Source: Lysobacter niastensis (GTDB lineage: Bacteria > Pseudomonadota > Gammaproteobacteria > Xanthomonadales > Xanthomonadaceae). Taken from it: DNA of 64,000 nucleotides. The notes under the pieces are model-generated. The model worked only from the letters and a program-made list of their open reading frames with translations, was not told the DNA's origin and did no database searches. Below, piece by piece: positions 1 to 9,217 of this stretch (positions are counted from its first letter, which is position 1; every line of letters begins with the position of its first letter). Location of the stretch: assembly GCF_015453285.1 (NCBI RefSeq), contig NZ_JADLZT010000005.1, forward strand, positions 310,001 through 374,000, written 5' to 3'. Position numbers and translations under genes: made by a program.

Positions 1-2010
1 ACGGTCTGGGACGTCAGGATGAAAGGCCATGTCGGCCGCACCGTCTGGGCGGTGCAGGCGGACAAGGCGCGCGGACGCCTGGCGTTGCTGCCGCTGCTCC
101 ACAAGGAGGTGCGCGTGCCCGAGGTCGTGGCCGACGGTGTCAGCGGCGATGTCGACCAGACCAGCCAGCGCCGGCCGCCGCCGGTGCCGCGGCCGGGCGG
201 GTGGGTGCTGAACTTCCAGCGCATCCACACCGACACGATCCGGCGCGGACGCTTCGCCAAGCTGGTGCTCGAGGGTCAGGGCAGCGCCGATGTCGGCTTC
301 TACAAGCAACTGCGTGGCGGCCCGCTGGAAATGCTGCCGTCGCAGGCCCATTTCCCGAAGGCGCGCCTGTCCTTGGACAAGCACGAGTTGCTGCGCGATG
401 CGGCGATCGATGCCCGCTTCGCCATCGCCCGGCACACACGAGCGCAGGCCCCGGGCGTGCGCAAGTTGCTGATGACCGACGCCGAACTCAGCCTCGACGG
501 CACGACGGCGGGCCTGCATGTGGTCGCGCAGCCGGGGGGCAAGGTGGCCTTCTCCACGGTCCCGGCGAAGGGCAAAGCGCACGTGCGTCTGGGCTTCGCC
601 CGCGGCTCCATGAAGCCCGGCAGCCAGTTGCGCTGGCACATGCCGGTGACCGGCGTCGACGCCACCGGCCGGCCGCGCGAACAGGCCCTGGACCTGCAAC
701 TCGATGTCGACCGGGACATGCACGTCGTGGCCAAGGCACCGGCCCGCGAGAGCGGCCCGCTCGCGCTCGATGCCGACCTGCGCATTCGCGGCACGCAAGT
801 GCCGCTCACGGACTTCCGCAGCCTGGTGCCCAGGAGCTCGGGGCATGTGGTCGGACGCTGGCAGTTCCCGTCGTTGAAATGGCTCGGCAGCGCTTTCATC
901 CAGGCGCCCTGGCTGTCGCTGGAGGGCGCGGGCGTCGTCGACGCGGACGTGCAGGTCGCCGACGGCAAGGTCGCGGCGGGCAGTCGTGTCGGCGTGCCCG
1001 ACGTCCAGGCCGTGGCGGTGGTCATGGGCAACCGCATCCAGGGACGTGCACGCGCCGATGGCCGGCTCGACGCAGGCGAGGGCAACGAAGTGCTGCCGCG
1101 GCTCGACCTGGTGATGGAGGAGTTCAACATCGCCGCGGCCGATGCGCCCAATCGACCCTATGTCACCGGCCGCAACCTGCGCCTCGACGTGCAGACGCTG
1201 TCGGGCGTCGATCGTGCCCAGCTGCGCCGGCCGGGCGGCATCAAGGAGGTCGGCGAGCTGCTCAAGGCGCACCTCACCTTCCAGGATGCGCAAGTCCCGG
1301 ACCTGCGCGCATACAACCGCTACCTGCCGAAGACGCATATGCGTTTCGATGGCGGCTCCGGCCTGCTCAGTGGCGACCTCAACCTCGACACGTCCGGCGA
1401 CATCGGCCAGGGCTGGCTGCGCGTGAAAGGCAACGGAACGCGCATGAGCGTGGCGGGAATGGCGGTGCGCGGCAATCTCGACGTCAACACGAAGCTGCGC
1501 CGCGCTGACCTGGGCAAGCGCCAATTCAACCTGGACGGCAGCACGGTCAATCTCGCCGACATCAGCTTCACCGAGCCGGGCGGCGAGTCGCGCAGCGGCT
1601 GGTGGGCGCGCATCGAACTCGACCGCGCGCGGCTGGCGTGGGGCAAACCCGTCGGCGTGAACGGCACCGTGCAGATTGCGATGAAGGACGTCGGATTCCT
1701 GCTGTCGATGTTCTCGCGCCAGCGCGAGTATCCGAAGTGGGTCTACAAGCTCGTCGATGCCGGGCAGGCGCGCGTCCATGGCAACGTGCAATGGCAGGAC
1801 GACACGCTGACGCTGGACCGGATGGTCGCGAGCAACCAGCGCTTCGACCTGAAGGCGCGCCTGCGGCTCAAGGACAAGACGCGCAAGGGCAGTCTGTTTG
1901 CGCGCTGGGGCGTGTTGAGCATGGCGGTGGAAGTCGACAGCGGCAGGCGCGACTTCCACATGATGCACGCCGAGAAGTGGTACGACTCACAACCCGCCCT
2001 GATACGTTGA
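1..2010 (+). CDS. AsmA-like envelope protein, C-terminal part (5' truncated by window)
   Basis: The reading frame is open from base 1, so the true start lies outside the window; 669 residues are visible. The sequence is a long run of short amphipathic beta-type segments with repeated charged turns and no enzyme motif. Near residue 445 a stretch beginning RYLPKTHMRFDGGSG introduces a C-terminal section of similar repeats. This texture resembles the periplasmic part of AsmA/TamB-type proteins, which are anchored in the inner membrane and span the periplasm, probably in lipid transport or envelope assembly. The N-terminal anchor is not visible. The family call rests on overall character, not on a diagnostic motif. 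The mechanosensitive channel gene follows after about 50 bases. Confidence 0.55.
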   Translation, partial: TVWDVRMKGHVGRTVWAVQADKARGRLALLPLLHKEVRVPEVVADGVSGDVDQTSQRRPPPVPRPGGWVLNFQRIHTDTIRRGRFAKLVLEGQGSADVGFYKQLRGGPLEMLPSQAHFPKARLSLDKHELLRDAAIDARFAIARHTRAQAPGVRKLLMTDAELSLDGTTAGLHVVAQPGGKVAFSTVPAKGKAHVRLGFARGSMKPGSQLRWHMPVTGVDATGRPREQALDLQLDVDRDMHVVAKAPARESGPLALDADLRIRGTQVPLTDFRSLVPRSSGHVVGRWQFPSLKWLGSAFIQAPWLSLEGAGVVDADVQVADGKVAAGSRVGVPDVQAVAVVMGNRIQGRARADGRLDAGEGNEVLPRLDLVMEEFNIAAADAPNRPYVTGRNLRLDVQTLSGVDRAQLRRPGGIKEVGELLKAHLTFQDAQVPDLRAYNRYLPKTHMRFDGGSGLLSGDLNLDTSGDIGQGWLRVKGNGTRMSVAGMAVRGNLDVNTKLRRADLGKRQFNLDGSTVNLADISFTEPGGESRSGWWARIELDRARLAWGKPVGVNGTVQIAMKDVGFLLSMFSRQREYPKWVYKLVDAGQARVHGNVQWQDDTLTLDRMVASNQRFDLKARLRLKDKTRKGSLFARWGVLSMAVEVDSGRRDFHMMHAEKWYDSQPALIR

Positions 2011-2059
2011 GGCGGCCATGGGCGAGGGGATCCGGAACAGAACGCTGGGCGGGGAACCG

Positions 2060-3757
2060 ATGATGCGCATACGAAGCTTGCTGGCCGGCAGCGTGCTGAT
2101 GCTGGCCTCGATGACGACGGCCTGGGCGGCTGGTCCCGCCTCGCCAACGGCGGAGCCTGTCAAAACGGCCGCCGCTGCACCGGCTCCGGAAACGACCCGC
2201 GCGGCACCCATCCGGGTCTGGAACCAGGAACTGGTGAGGCTGGAGGTTCCGTACCGCGGCCTGACACCGCAGGTGCGTGCGGAGCGCGCGACGGACCGGA
2301 TCGCGGAGGCCATCGACGAACTCGAACCGGATGCGATTCGCGCCGAGTGGACGCAGGTGGGCGCGGATTCGGGCGTGATGTTCCTGCAGGACAACCAGAT
2401 CCTGTTCGCGCTGCGGCCGGGCGATGCCGATGCGCCGGACCGGGCGGCGTTGGAACAGGTGGCGCCGCAGGTGCTGCAACGTTTCCGGCAGATACTGAAG
2501 GAACGCCGGGAGGCACGCAGCGTCACCGGGCTGCTGCGCAACATCGGCCTCGTCGTGCTGGCGACCCTGTTGTACGCGCTGCTGCTGTGGTCGATCGCCC
2601 GCGCCAGCGAATGGCTGCGGTTGCGTGTGCAGGCGGCGGCAGCACGCGCAGCGGGGCCGGTGCCGTTGCGGGGCGTCGATGTCCACGCGGTGACCTCCAC
2701 GACGGTGCGCTTCGGCTTCCGCGGCCTGCGCCTGCTGCTGGTGCTGTTCTTCACCTACGTCTGGCTAGGTTACGTGCTGACGCGTTTTCCCTACAGCCGG
2801 CCATGGGGGCGGGCGCTGGGGCAGTACCTGGTCGATGGGGCCTCGGATCTCGGGCGCAGTTTCGTCCACGCGATCCCGTCGCTGCTGATGCTCGCGCTGA
2901 TCTTCCTGATCACGCGCGGCATCGTGCGCCTGGTCGGCACGTGGTTCCGCGGCGTCGAGACCGGCGCGTTCACGGTCGACTGGCTCGAGCCCAGCGCCGT
3001 GCCGACCACGCGGCGGCTGGTGAGCTGGGTGATCTGGCTGTTCGCGGTCACGGTCGCCTATCCCTACATCCCGGGTTCCAAGACCGAGGCGTTCAAGGGC
3101 GTCAGCGTGTTCGTCGGCCTGATGCTGTCGCTGGGTTCGGCCGGCGTGATCAGCCAGATCGTCAGCGGCTTCATCGCGCTGTACTCGCGCGCGGTGCGCC
3201 CCGGCGACATCGTCCGCATCGGCGAGAACGAGGGCATGGTGACCCACATCGGTACGTTCTCGCTGAAGATGGTCACGCGCACGCGCGAGGAGATCACCAT
3301 CCCCAACAGCACGCTGGCCGCCACGCCGGTGCGCAACTACACGCGGCACGCCGCCGAGGGCGGGCTGCTGGTCACCACCAGCGTCACGATCGGTTACGAC
3401 GCGCCGTGGCGGCAGGTGCATGCGCTCCTGCAGCTCGCCGCCGCGCGCACGCCGCAGTTGCTCCCGGGGCACAAGCCCTTCGTGCTGCAGTCGGAGTTGA
3501 CGGACTTCTATGTCAACTACCAGCTCAACGTCGCGGTCGCCGATCCGAAGGAACGGCCGCACGCGCTGTCGCGGTTGCACGCGGAGATCCAGGACGCTTT
3601 CAACGAGTTCGGCGTGCAGATCATGTCGCCCAACTTCGAGGCGCAGCCTGAGCAGAAGGTGTGGGTGCCGCGCGACCAGTGGCATGTGGCGCCGGCGGCC
3701 CCGGATGCGCCGGGGAACACCGACGGCCAGCGCCCGGAAGGCGGTACCGCCTCCTGA
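2060..3757 (+). CDS. MscS-family mechanosensitive ion channel
   Basis: This is a small-conductance mechanosensitive channel of 565 residues that would release solutes on hypo-osmotic shock. The start at 2060 (two consecutive ATG codons) was preferred over an in-frame ATG at 2018 because it gives a clean signal peptide, MMRIRSLLAGSVLMLASM, ending near AWA. A periplasmic domain follows (about residues 24-150), then several membrane helices. The last is the glycine/alanine-rich pore helix (VFVGLMLSLGSAGVISQIVS), followed by the MscS beta-domain with RPGDIVRIGENEGMV and ITIPNSTLAATPVRNYT. The C-terminal tail is polar and proline-rich. The gene is longer than E. coli MscS (286 residues), as expected for the subgroup with an extra periplasmic domain. 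Confidence 0.88.
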   Translation: MMRIRSLLAGSVLMLASMTTAWAAGPASPTAEPVKTAAAAPAPETTRAAPIRVWNQELVRLEVPYRGLTPQVRAERATDRIAEAIDELEPDAIRAEWTQVGADSGVMFLQDNQILFALRPGDADAPDRAALEQVAPQVLQRFRQILKERREARSVTGLLRNIGLVVLATLLYALLLWSIARASEWLRLRVQAAAARAAGPVPLRGVDVHAVTSTTVRFGFRGLRLLLVLFFTYVWLGYVLTRFPYSRPWGRALGQYLVDGASDLGRSFVHAIPSLLMLALIFLITRGIVRLVGTWFRGVETGAFTVDWLEPSAVPTTRRLVSWVIWLFAVTVAYPYIPGSKTEAFKGVSVFVGLMLSLGSAGVISQIVSGFIALYSRAVRPGDIVRIGENEGMVTHIGTFSLKMVTRTREEITIPNSTLAATPVRNYTRHAAEGGLLVTTSVTIGYDAPWRQVHALLQLAAARTPQLLPGHKPFVLQSELTDFYVNYQLNVAVADPKERPHALSRLHAEIQDAFNEFGVQIMSPNFEAQPEQKVWVPRDQWHVAPAAPDAPGNTDGQRPEGGTAS

Positions 3758-3850
3758 CCTTGGCTCGCCGCGCCATGCTTCCGCTGCGTTAACGGGGCAG
3801 GGTGTCTACTGTTTCTGCGGTGGCCGGCCTCGCGCCGGCTGCCAACAGCG

Positions 3851-5263
3851 ATGAGCAAGGCGATTCGAGCCTGGTGCCTGGCCGGCATCCTGATGCTGGT
3901 TCCGGTCCTGCAAGCTGCCCCGCCGGCACCTGCCGGCGGAACGCGCGGCGAAGTCGTGCTGCTCGACATCAAGGGCGGCATCGGTCCGGCGACACGGGAT
4001 TTCATCGTCCACGGCCTCGAGCGCGCCCGCGACAACAACGCACGCGCGGTCGTGTTGCGAATCGACACCCCCGGAGGGCTGGACGCCGCAACGCGCGACA
4101 TCAACCGAGCCATCCTTGCCTCGGAGGTGCCGGTGATCGCCTGGGTGGCGCCCGAGGGCGCACGCGCGGCCAGCGCTGGCACTTACATCCTTTATGCCTG
4201 TCACCTGGCCGCGATGGCGCCGGCCACGTCGCTGGGCGCGGCAACGCCGGTCTCGATGGGCGGTCCCGCGCCGGGACCGATGCCGGGCGGCGAGCGCGAG
4301 CCCGGAAAACCTGGGCCGCCGCAAGATGGGAAAGGCACTCCTGCGAAACCGGAAGCCCCCGCCGATCCGATGTCGCGCAAGGTCGTCAACGACGCGGTCG
4401 GGTATCTGCGGAGTCTTGCGGAACTGCGGGGGCGCAATACAGCGTTTGCAGAGGCCGCGGTGCGTGACGCTGCCACGTTGACCGCCAGCCAGGCGGCGGC
4501 GCAGGGCGTGATCGAGTTCGTCGCTGCAGACCTTCCGACCTTGCTGCGCGAGGCCGACGGGCGGCGCGTCCGGCTCGCGCACCGCGAGGTCGTTCTGGCG
4601 ACGGCCGGACAACCGGTGCGAATGCTGGAACCCGACTGGCGTGCGCGACTGCTCGCGGTGATCACCGAGCCGACGGTGGCCTACCTGCTGTTGCTGGTCG
4701 GCCTGTATGGACTGGTGTTCGAAGGCTACAGCCCGGGCGCGGTGCTGCCGGGCGTGGTCGGCGCGATCTGCCTGCTGCTGGCGCTGTATGCATTCCAGGT
4801 GCTGCCGGTGAACTACGCCGGCATCGGCCTGATCTCGCTGGGCGTGGTGTTGATCGCGGTGGAGTTCGTGATGCCCAGTTTCGGCGCCCTGGGCATCGGT
4901 GGCGTGGTCGCGCTGGTGGTCGGCACGCTGATCATGTTCGACACCGATGTGCCGGGCTTCGGCGTGCCCGGGCGGCTGGTCGCCGGCATCGGCGCGGCCA
5001 GCGCGGTGGCGTTCATGGGAATGATCTGGCTCGCGGCACGCGCGCGGCGGCGCCCGGTCGTCACCGGCGTGGAGGAACTCGTCGGCCACACCGCGGTAGC
5101 GACGCGGGATTTCCACGGCCGCGGCCAGGTGCGCATACGCGGCGAGGAATGGCAGGCAGTGTCGGATGTTCCGGTGCGGCGCGGCGAGCCCGTGCGCGTG
5201 CTGGCGCTGGACGGCCTGGTGCTGCGCGTCGCGCCGTCCGGCGCAGCGGGCGATGCCCGATGA
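3851..5263 (+). CDS. NfeD-family membrane serine protease (ClpP class)
   Basis: This is a 470-residue NfeD1b-type protein. A signal peptide (residues 1-22) is followed by a ClpP-like serine protease domain. The probable nucleophile is Ser108 in ASAGTY and the probable general base is Lys177 in MSRKVV, as in archaeal and bacterial members that cut stomatin-like partners. Between them sits a proline/glycine-rich insert (about residues 138-172) that is longer than usual. Four or five membrane helices occupy about residues 265-370, and a C-terminal OB-fold starts near [10 protein letters not shown]. The slipin gene follows after 19 bases, the classic NfeD-slipin pair involved in membrane protein quality control. 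A GCCGGC hairpin lies just before the start. Confidence 0.9.
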   Translation: MSKAIRAWCLAGILMLVPVLQAAPPAPAGGTRGEVVLLDIKGGIGPATRDFIVHGLERARDNNARAVVLRIDTPGGLDAATRDINRAILASEVPVIAWVAPEGARAASAGTYILYACHLAAMAPATSLGAATPVSMGGPAPGPMPGGEREPGKPGPPQDGKGTPAKPEAPADPMSRKVVNDAVGYLRSLAELRGRNTAFAEAAVRDAATLTASQAAAQGVIEFVAADLPTLLREADGRRVRLAHREVVLATAGQPVRMLEPDWRARLLAVITEPTVAYLLLLVGLYGLVFEGYSPGAVLPGVVGAICLLLALYAFQVLPVNYAGIGLISLGVVLIAVEFVMPSFGALGIGGVVALVVGTLIMFDTDVPGFGVPGRLVAGIGAASAVAFMGMIWLAARARRRPVVTGVEELVGHTAVATRDFHGRGQVRIRGEEWQAVSDVPVRRGEPVRVLALDGLVLRVAPSGAAGDAR

Positions 5264-5282
5264 CCCAACGAGGAGTGCGGAC

Positions 5283-6044
5283 ATGTACCTCCCCCTGTAT
5301 TTCCCGCTGATCCTGCTGGTGGCCGTGCTGGCCGCCAGTGCGATCAAGGTGCTGCGCGAGTACGAGCGTGGCGTGGTGTTCCAGCTTGGCCGCTTCTGGA
5401 AAGTGAAGGGCCCCGGACTGATCGTGCTGATACCCATCGTGCAGCAGATGGTGCGCGTCGACCTGCGCACGGTGGTGATGGACGTGCCGCCGCAGGACGT
5501 GATCTCGCGCGACAACGTGTCGGTGCAGGTCAATGCGGTGGTGTACTTCCGCGTCGTCGATCCGCAGAAGGCCATCATCAACGTCGAACACTTCTACGAG
5601 GCCACCAGCCAGCTCGCGCAGACCACGCTGCGTTCGGTGCTGGGCCAGCACGATCTCGACGAGATGCTCGCCGAGCGCGAAAAGCTCAACGACGACATCC
5701 GCAACATCCTCGATGCGCAGACCGATGCCTGGGGCATCAAGGTCGCCAACGTCGAGATCAAACGCGTCGACCTCAACGAGACGATGGTGCGGGCGATCGC
5801 GCGCCAGGCGGAGGCAGAGCGACTGCGCCGCGCGAAGATCATCCATGCCGAAGGCGAGCAGCAGGCCGCGGAGAAGCTGGTCGAGGCAGCCAGACTGCTC
5901 GGCGGTGACCCGCGCGCGATCCAGTTGCGCTACCTGCAGACGTTGACGGAGATCGCCGGGGAGAAAAGTTCGACGATCGTGTTTCCGCTTCCAATCGACC
6001 TGATCGACTCGGTCTTGTCGAGGTCGAAGGCACAGGGATCCTGA
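5283..6044 (+). CDS. Slipin / stomatin-like SPFH protein
   Basis: This is a 253-residue SPFH (stomatin/prohibitin) protein with an N-terminal membrane segment ([17 protein letters not shown]) and the slipin signature [14 protein letters not shown]. It ends with a coiled-coil region rich in Ala, Glu and Arg ([20 protein letters not shown]). The ATG at 5283 was chosen over an upstream in-frame start because it has a GAGGAG ribosome site and places the membrane anchor at the N terminus. These proteins oligomerise at the inner membrane and organise microdomains; the NfeD protease encoded just upstream is the usual partner and cuts the slipin C terminus in studied cases. Confidence 0.93.
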   Translation: MYLPLYFPLILLVAVLAASAIKVLREYERGVVFQLGRFWKVKGPGLIVLIPIVQQMVRVDLRTVVMDVPPQDVISRDNVSVQVNAVVYFRVVDPQKAIINVEHFYEATSQLAQTTLRSVLGQHDLDEMLAEREKLNDDIRNILDAQTDAWGIKVANVEIKRVDLNETMVRAIARQAEAERLRRAKIIHAEGEQQAAEKLVEAARLLGGDPRAIQLRYLQTLTEIAGEKSSTIVFPLPIDLIDSVLSRSKAQGS

Positions 6045-6060
6045 CGGGCAGGAGAGCGCC

Positions 6061-6441
6061 ATGCACCACTCGCGTCTTTGTGCACTGCTGATCGATTGCC
6101 GCACGCCGGATGTCGACGAGGCTGCCCGGTTCTGGGCCGAAGCGCTGGGCCGTGCGATGGACCCGGGACATCCGGGCTCCCGCGGCAACTACCGGATGCT
6201 GGCAACGCCTCCGGATGAACCTCTGGTGCAGATCCAGCGCGTCGAACACGAGAGCCGGGTCCACATCGACATCGAGACCGACGACATTCCTGCCGAGGTC
6301 GCCCGCCTGGAGGCGTTGGGAGCCGTGGTCGTGGATCGGCTGGAGCGCTGGGTCGTGATGCAGGCTCCCACCGGTCAGCGTTTCTGCGTCGTGCGCGTTC
6401 AACGCCCGGGATTCCCCAGGAACGCTACGCGTTGGGATTGA
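6061..6441 (+). CDS. VOC/glyoxalase-like small protein
   Basis: This 126-residue protein has the layout of the vicinal-oxygen-chelate (glyoxalase/bleomycin-resistance) superfamily, in the glyoxalase-like group. It has an N-terminal beta strand and helix (LIDCRTPDVDEAARFWAEAL), a central HIDIETDD strand and a C-terminal GQRFCVVR strand. His and Glu side chains typical of the metal site are present in part, but no substrate can be assigned. It starts 16 bases after the slipin gene behind a GGAG ribosome site and is the last gene of this plus-strand run before a hairpin terminator. Confidence 0.75.
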   Translation: MHHSRLCALLIDCRTPDVDEAARFWAEALGRAMDPGHPGSRGNYRMLATPPDEPLVQIQRVEHESRVHIDIETDDIPAEVARLEALGAVVVDRLERWVVMQAPTGQRFCVVRVQRPGFPRNATRWD

Positions 6442-6461
6442 GCGGCTGCGGCACCAAAAGA

Positions 6462-6485
6462 GAAGGGCGCCTGTCGGCGCCCTTC
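6462..6485. terminator. Bidirectional Rho-independent terminator
   Basis: A perfect 10-base-pair stem, GAAGGGCGCC / GGCGCCCTTC, has a TGTC loop. It lies between two converging genes, the VOC gene (+) and rluB (-). The run of A before it and the T-rich bases after it allow it to work in both directions. Confidence 0.85.
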
Positions 6486-6511
6486 TTCATTGCGATCAGC
6501 TTTTGTCGCGA

Positions 6512-8158
6512 TCAGCCGCGCGGACCGCGGCCACCGCCGGGTCGGCCGCCACCACGCGGGCCGCCCGGACGCGGGCCGCCGGCGGGACGCGGACCACCCG
6601 CCGGGCGCGGACCGCCACCCGGACGGCCACCGCCCGGACGACCGCCGGGCTTGCCGCCCGGACGCGGGGCGCGCGGCTTGTCGCCGTAAGGATTGAAGCT
6701 GCCGGGATTGGCGTGGTCGGACGGGAAGCTCGGTGCATTGCCCGGATGCCCATAAGGACGCGGACTGCGCTGACCCTGGCCTTGGCCCTGGCCGCCACCA
6801 CCCGGACCGCGGCGTTCGCCATAACCGCCGCCGCCGCCGCCGCTGCGCTCGCCGCCGAAACCGCCACCACCACCGGGACCACGCTCGCCGCGACCCTGGC
6901 CGCCGCCACCCGGACGGGAACCGCCGGGCTTGCCGCCATAAGGCTTCTTCGGGCCGCGCGCGCCATCGGGATTGCGGTGACCGCTCGGGCCGGTATCGAC
7001 GCCTTCGGGCACGTACCAGGTGCGGAACGCCGCCGGATTGCCTTCCGGCAACGGCCTGGGGCCCTTTTCCTTGCGCTGCTTGAACGGCTTGTGCGACTGC
7101 TTGGCGGCGGCCTCGCCGCTCACCGTCAAGCCGCCGTGCTTGCGCGGACCGCCGCGGCCGCGGCCGCCCCGGTCTTCACGCACATGGTCGAAACGGCGCA
7201 GCTCGCGGCCTTCGTCGGCCGTGTTGTGGCCGCCGACATAGCCGTGCGAGCGTTCGCCGGCGCCGCTGAAGTGCAGCGTCGACTTGGCGGCCTTGCGCTG
7301 TCCGATCACCGGCTGCAGCGTCAGTGCCGACGGCGTGCCGTCTTCCAGGCCGAGCTTGCCGCGCAGCGACTCGACCGCATCGGCCGCCAGCTCGCGCGAC
7401 TGGCCGCGCAGCAGTTCGCGCGGCAGCGAGACCTCGCCGTAGCGGATGCGCTTGAGGCGGCTCACCTGGCAGCCCTGCGACTCCCACAAACGGCGCACTT
7501 CGCGGTTGCGGCCTTCCTTCACGACGACGCGGAACCAGTCGTGCGAATCGCTGCCGCCAATACGCTCGATCTCGTCGAACTTGGCCGGACCGTCTTCCAG
7601 CGCGACGCCACGGCCGAGGCGGTCGATGATGTTGTCGGGCACGTGCTCCTGGCCTTCCGGCGCGCGCACGCGGCAGACGTACTCGCGCTCGACCTCGAAC
7701 GACGGGTGCATCAGCGCATTGGCGAGTTCACCGTCGGTGGTCAGCAGCAGCAGGCCGGTGGTGTTGATGTCGAGTCGGCCGATCGCGATCCAGCGGGCGC
7801 CCTTGAGCGCGGGCAGGGCCTCGAAGATGGTCGGACGGCCTTCGGGATCCTCGCGCGTGGTCACTTCGCCTTCGGGCTTGTTGTACATCAGCACGCGTGC
7901 GGCTTCGGTCAGCGCGCTGGCGACGAACTGGCGACCGTCGAGTTCGATCTTGTCGCCGCTCTTGACGCTCATGCCGACCTGCGCGACCTCGCCGTTGACC
8001 TTGACCAGGCCGTCGGCGATGCGCTGTTCCAGTGCGCGGCGCGAGCCGAGTCCGGCCTGGGCCAGGACCTTGTGCAGGCGTTCTTCCAGCCGCGGTGCTT
8101 CCGTGGTGGTCTCGGTGATGCGCTTGAGGGTGAGCTTGCGGCTCTTTTGCTCAGTCAT
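6512..8158 (-). CDS. rluB: 23S rRNA pseudouridine synthase RluB-type with long Gly/Arg-rich tail
   Basis: The first 280 or so of 548 residues form an RsuA/RluB-type pseudouridine synthase. An S4 RNA-binding domain (about residues 24-80, RLEERLHKVLAQAGLGSRRA) precedes the catalytic domain, which carries the motif GRLDINTTGLLLLT with Asp130 as the catalytic aspartate. The expected role is isomerisation of U2605 in the large ribosomal RNA. Residues from about 300 to the end are a strongly basic, disordered Gly/Pro/Arg tail with many RPGG and GGG repeats, far longer than the E. coli protein (291 residues). The start overlaps the end of scpB by 8 bases, indicating translational coupling; scpA-scpB-rluB is a common gene order. 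Confidence 0.92.
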   Translation of the reverse strand: MTEQKSRKLTLKRITETTTEAPRLEERLHKVLAQAGLGSRRALEQRIADGLVKVNGEVAQVGMSVKSGDKIELDGRQFVASALTEAARVLMYNKPEGEVTTREDPEGRPTIFEALPALKGARWIAIGRLDINTTGLLLLTTDGELANALMHPSFEVEREYVCRVRAPEGQEHVPDNIIDRLGRGVALEDGPAKFDEIERIGGSDSHDWFRVVVKEGRNREVRRLWESQGCQVSRLKRIRYGEVSLPRELLRGQSRELAADAVESLRGKLGLEDGTPSALTLQPVIGQRKAAKSTLHFSGAGERSHGYVGGHNTADEGRELRRFDHVREDRGGRGRGGPRKHGGLTVSGEAAAKQSHKPFKQRKEKGPRPLPEGNPAAFRTWYVPEGVDTGPSGHRNPDGARGPKKPYGGKPGGSRPGGGGQGRGERGPGGGGGFGGERSGGGGGGYGERRGPGGGGQGQGQGQRSPRPYGHPGNAPSFPSDHANPGSFNPYGDKPRAPRPGGKPGGRPGGGRPGGGPRPAGGPRPAGGPRPGGPRGGGRPGGGRGPRG

Positions 8159-9119
8159 GTTTCACTTGCTCCGACTCGGCCAGTTCGGCTTCGTCTTCAT
8201 CCTGCTCGGGAACGGTCGTCGTCTCGACGGCGTGGGTGTCTTGCTCGGGATCGTTCGCGTCCGCCGCGCGCTCGCCCGGCGCGGCTTCGGGGTCGCCCTC
8301 GGGGGCGTATTCGGTGTCGTCGCTGGCGATCTCGTCGCCTGCGTTTTCGCCATCGCCGATGTCGCCATCGGCCTGGTCATGGGTGTCGGTATCGATGCCG
8401 GGATCGGCATCGGTGCCGGCGGGCTCGTCCGACCCGGTGTCGCCGGAATCCTGCATGCCGGCTTCACCTGCGTTTTCGCCGGTGCCCGCTTCGCCAGCGT
8501 CATCGGCATTGGAGGCCTGGACCTCGTCGCCGGTGGCGATGCCGCCGGCTGCGATCGGGGCGCCTTCCAGCTGCAGTTGCGGTTCCAGTTCGCCGATGTC
8601 CTTCAGTTCCGACAGCGGCGGCAACTCGTCCAGCCGCTTGAGGCCGAAGTAATCGAGGAAGCCCTTGGTGGTGCCGAACAGGGCCGGCTTGCCAGGCACG
8701 TCGCGGTGGCCGACGACGCGGATCCACTCGCGCTCTTCCAGCGCCTTGATGATGTTGCTGTTGACCGCGACGCCACGGACCTGCTCGATCTCGCCGCGCG
8801 TGATCGGCTGGCGGTAGGCGATCAGGGCCAGCGTCTCCAGCGTGGCGCGGGTGTAGCGGGTCTGGCGCTCGGTCCACAGGCGCGCCACCCACGGGTGCAC
8901 GTCGGCCTGGACCTGGAAGCGGAAGCCCGAGGCCACCTCGACCAGCTCGACGCCACGGCCGGCGCTCGCCTCGCGCAGCGTCTCCAGCGCCTGCTCGACG
9001 CTGTCGGCCGGCGGCGGCTGGTCCTCGGGGAACAGCGCATTGAGCTGCACCAGCGTCAGCGGCTGGTTCGAGGCAAGCAGCGCAGCCTCGATGATGCGGG
9101 TGATGAGTTGTTGATCCAT
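8151..9119 (-). CDS. scpB: Segregation and condensation protein B, with acidic tail
   Basis: This is ScpB, the winged-helix kleisin partner that works with ScpA and SMC in chromosome condensation. The core (residues 1-190) contains two winged-helix units, with RATLETLALIAYRQPITRGEIEQVRG and FGTTKGFLDYFGL (quoted in part) as typical segments. ScpB is usually about 190-200 residues; this one has 322 because of an acidic low-complexity tail rich in Asp, Glu, Gly, Ala and Thr. The tail carries a segment, ERAADANDP, that is also found at the N terminus of ScpA encoded upstream. It lies 98 bases downstream of scpA, and smc itself is encoded at 28093. Confidence 0.93.
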   Translation of the reverse strand: MDQQLITRIIEAALLASNQPLTLVQLNALFPEDQPPPADSVEQALETLREASAGRGVELVEVASGFRFQVQADVHPWVARLWTERQTRYTRATLETLALIAYRQPITRGEIEQVRGVAVNSNIIKALEEREWIRVVGHRDVPGKPALFGTTKGFLDYFGLKRLDELPPLSELKDIGELEPQLQLEGAPIAAGGIATGDEVQASNADDAGEAGTGENAGEAGMQDSGDTGSDEPAGTDADPGIDTDTHDQADGDIGDGENAGDEIASDDTEYAPEGDPEAAPGERAADANDPEQDTHAVETTTVPEQDEDEAELAESEQVKHD

Positions 9120-9169
9120 GAGCAGGATGAGGTTCTCTGGGCTCGTTGGCTGTTGCTGTTGCGCGTCAT

Positions 9170-9185
9170 TCCCGTACAGGCGGGA
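9170..9185. repeat. Short REP-like inverted repeat
   Basis: TCCCG, a TACAGG loop and CGGGA sit within GTCATTCCCG...CGGGAGG in the scpA-scpB gap. The sequence resembles the GTCATTCCCG/CGGGAATGAC repeats scattered through related genomes, but only one degenerate copy is present here. Confidence 0.4.
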
Positions 9186-9217
9186 GGCCTGCGGGGGAGC
9201 GACGGGCCACGGTGTGC

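Noticed and set aside
6503-8641. A 712-residue open frame opposite rluB and scpB
   Set aside because: The translation is Ala/Arg-rich low complexity and arises from high GC on the strand opposite real genes.
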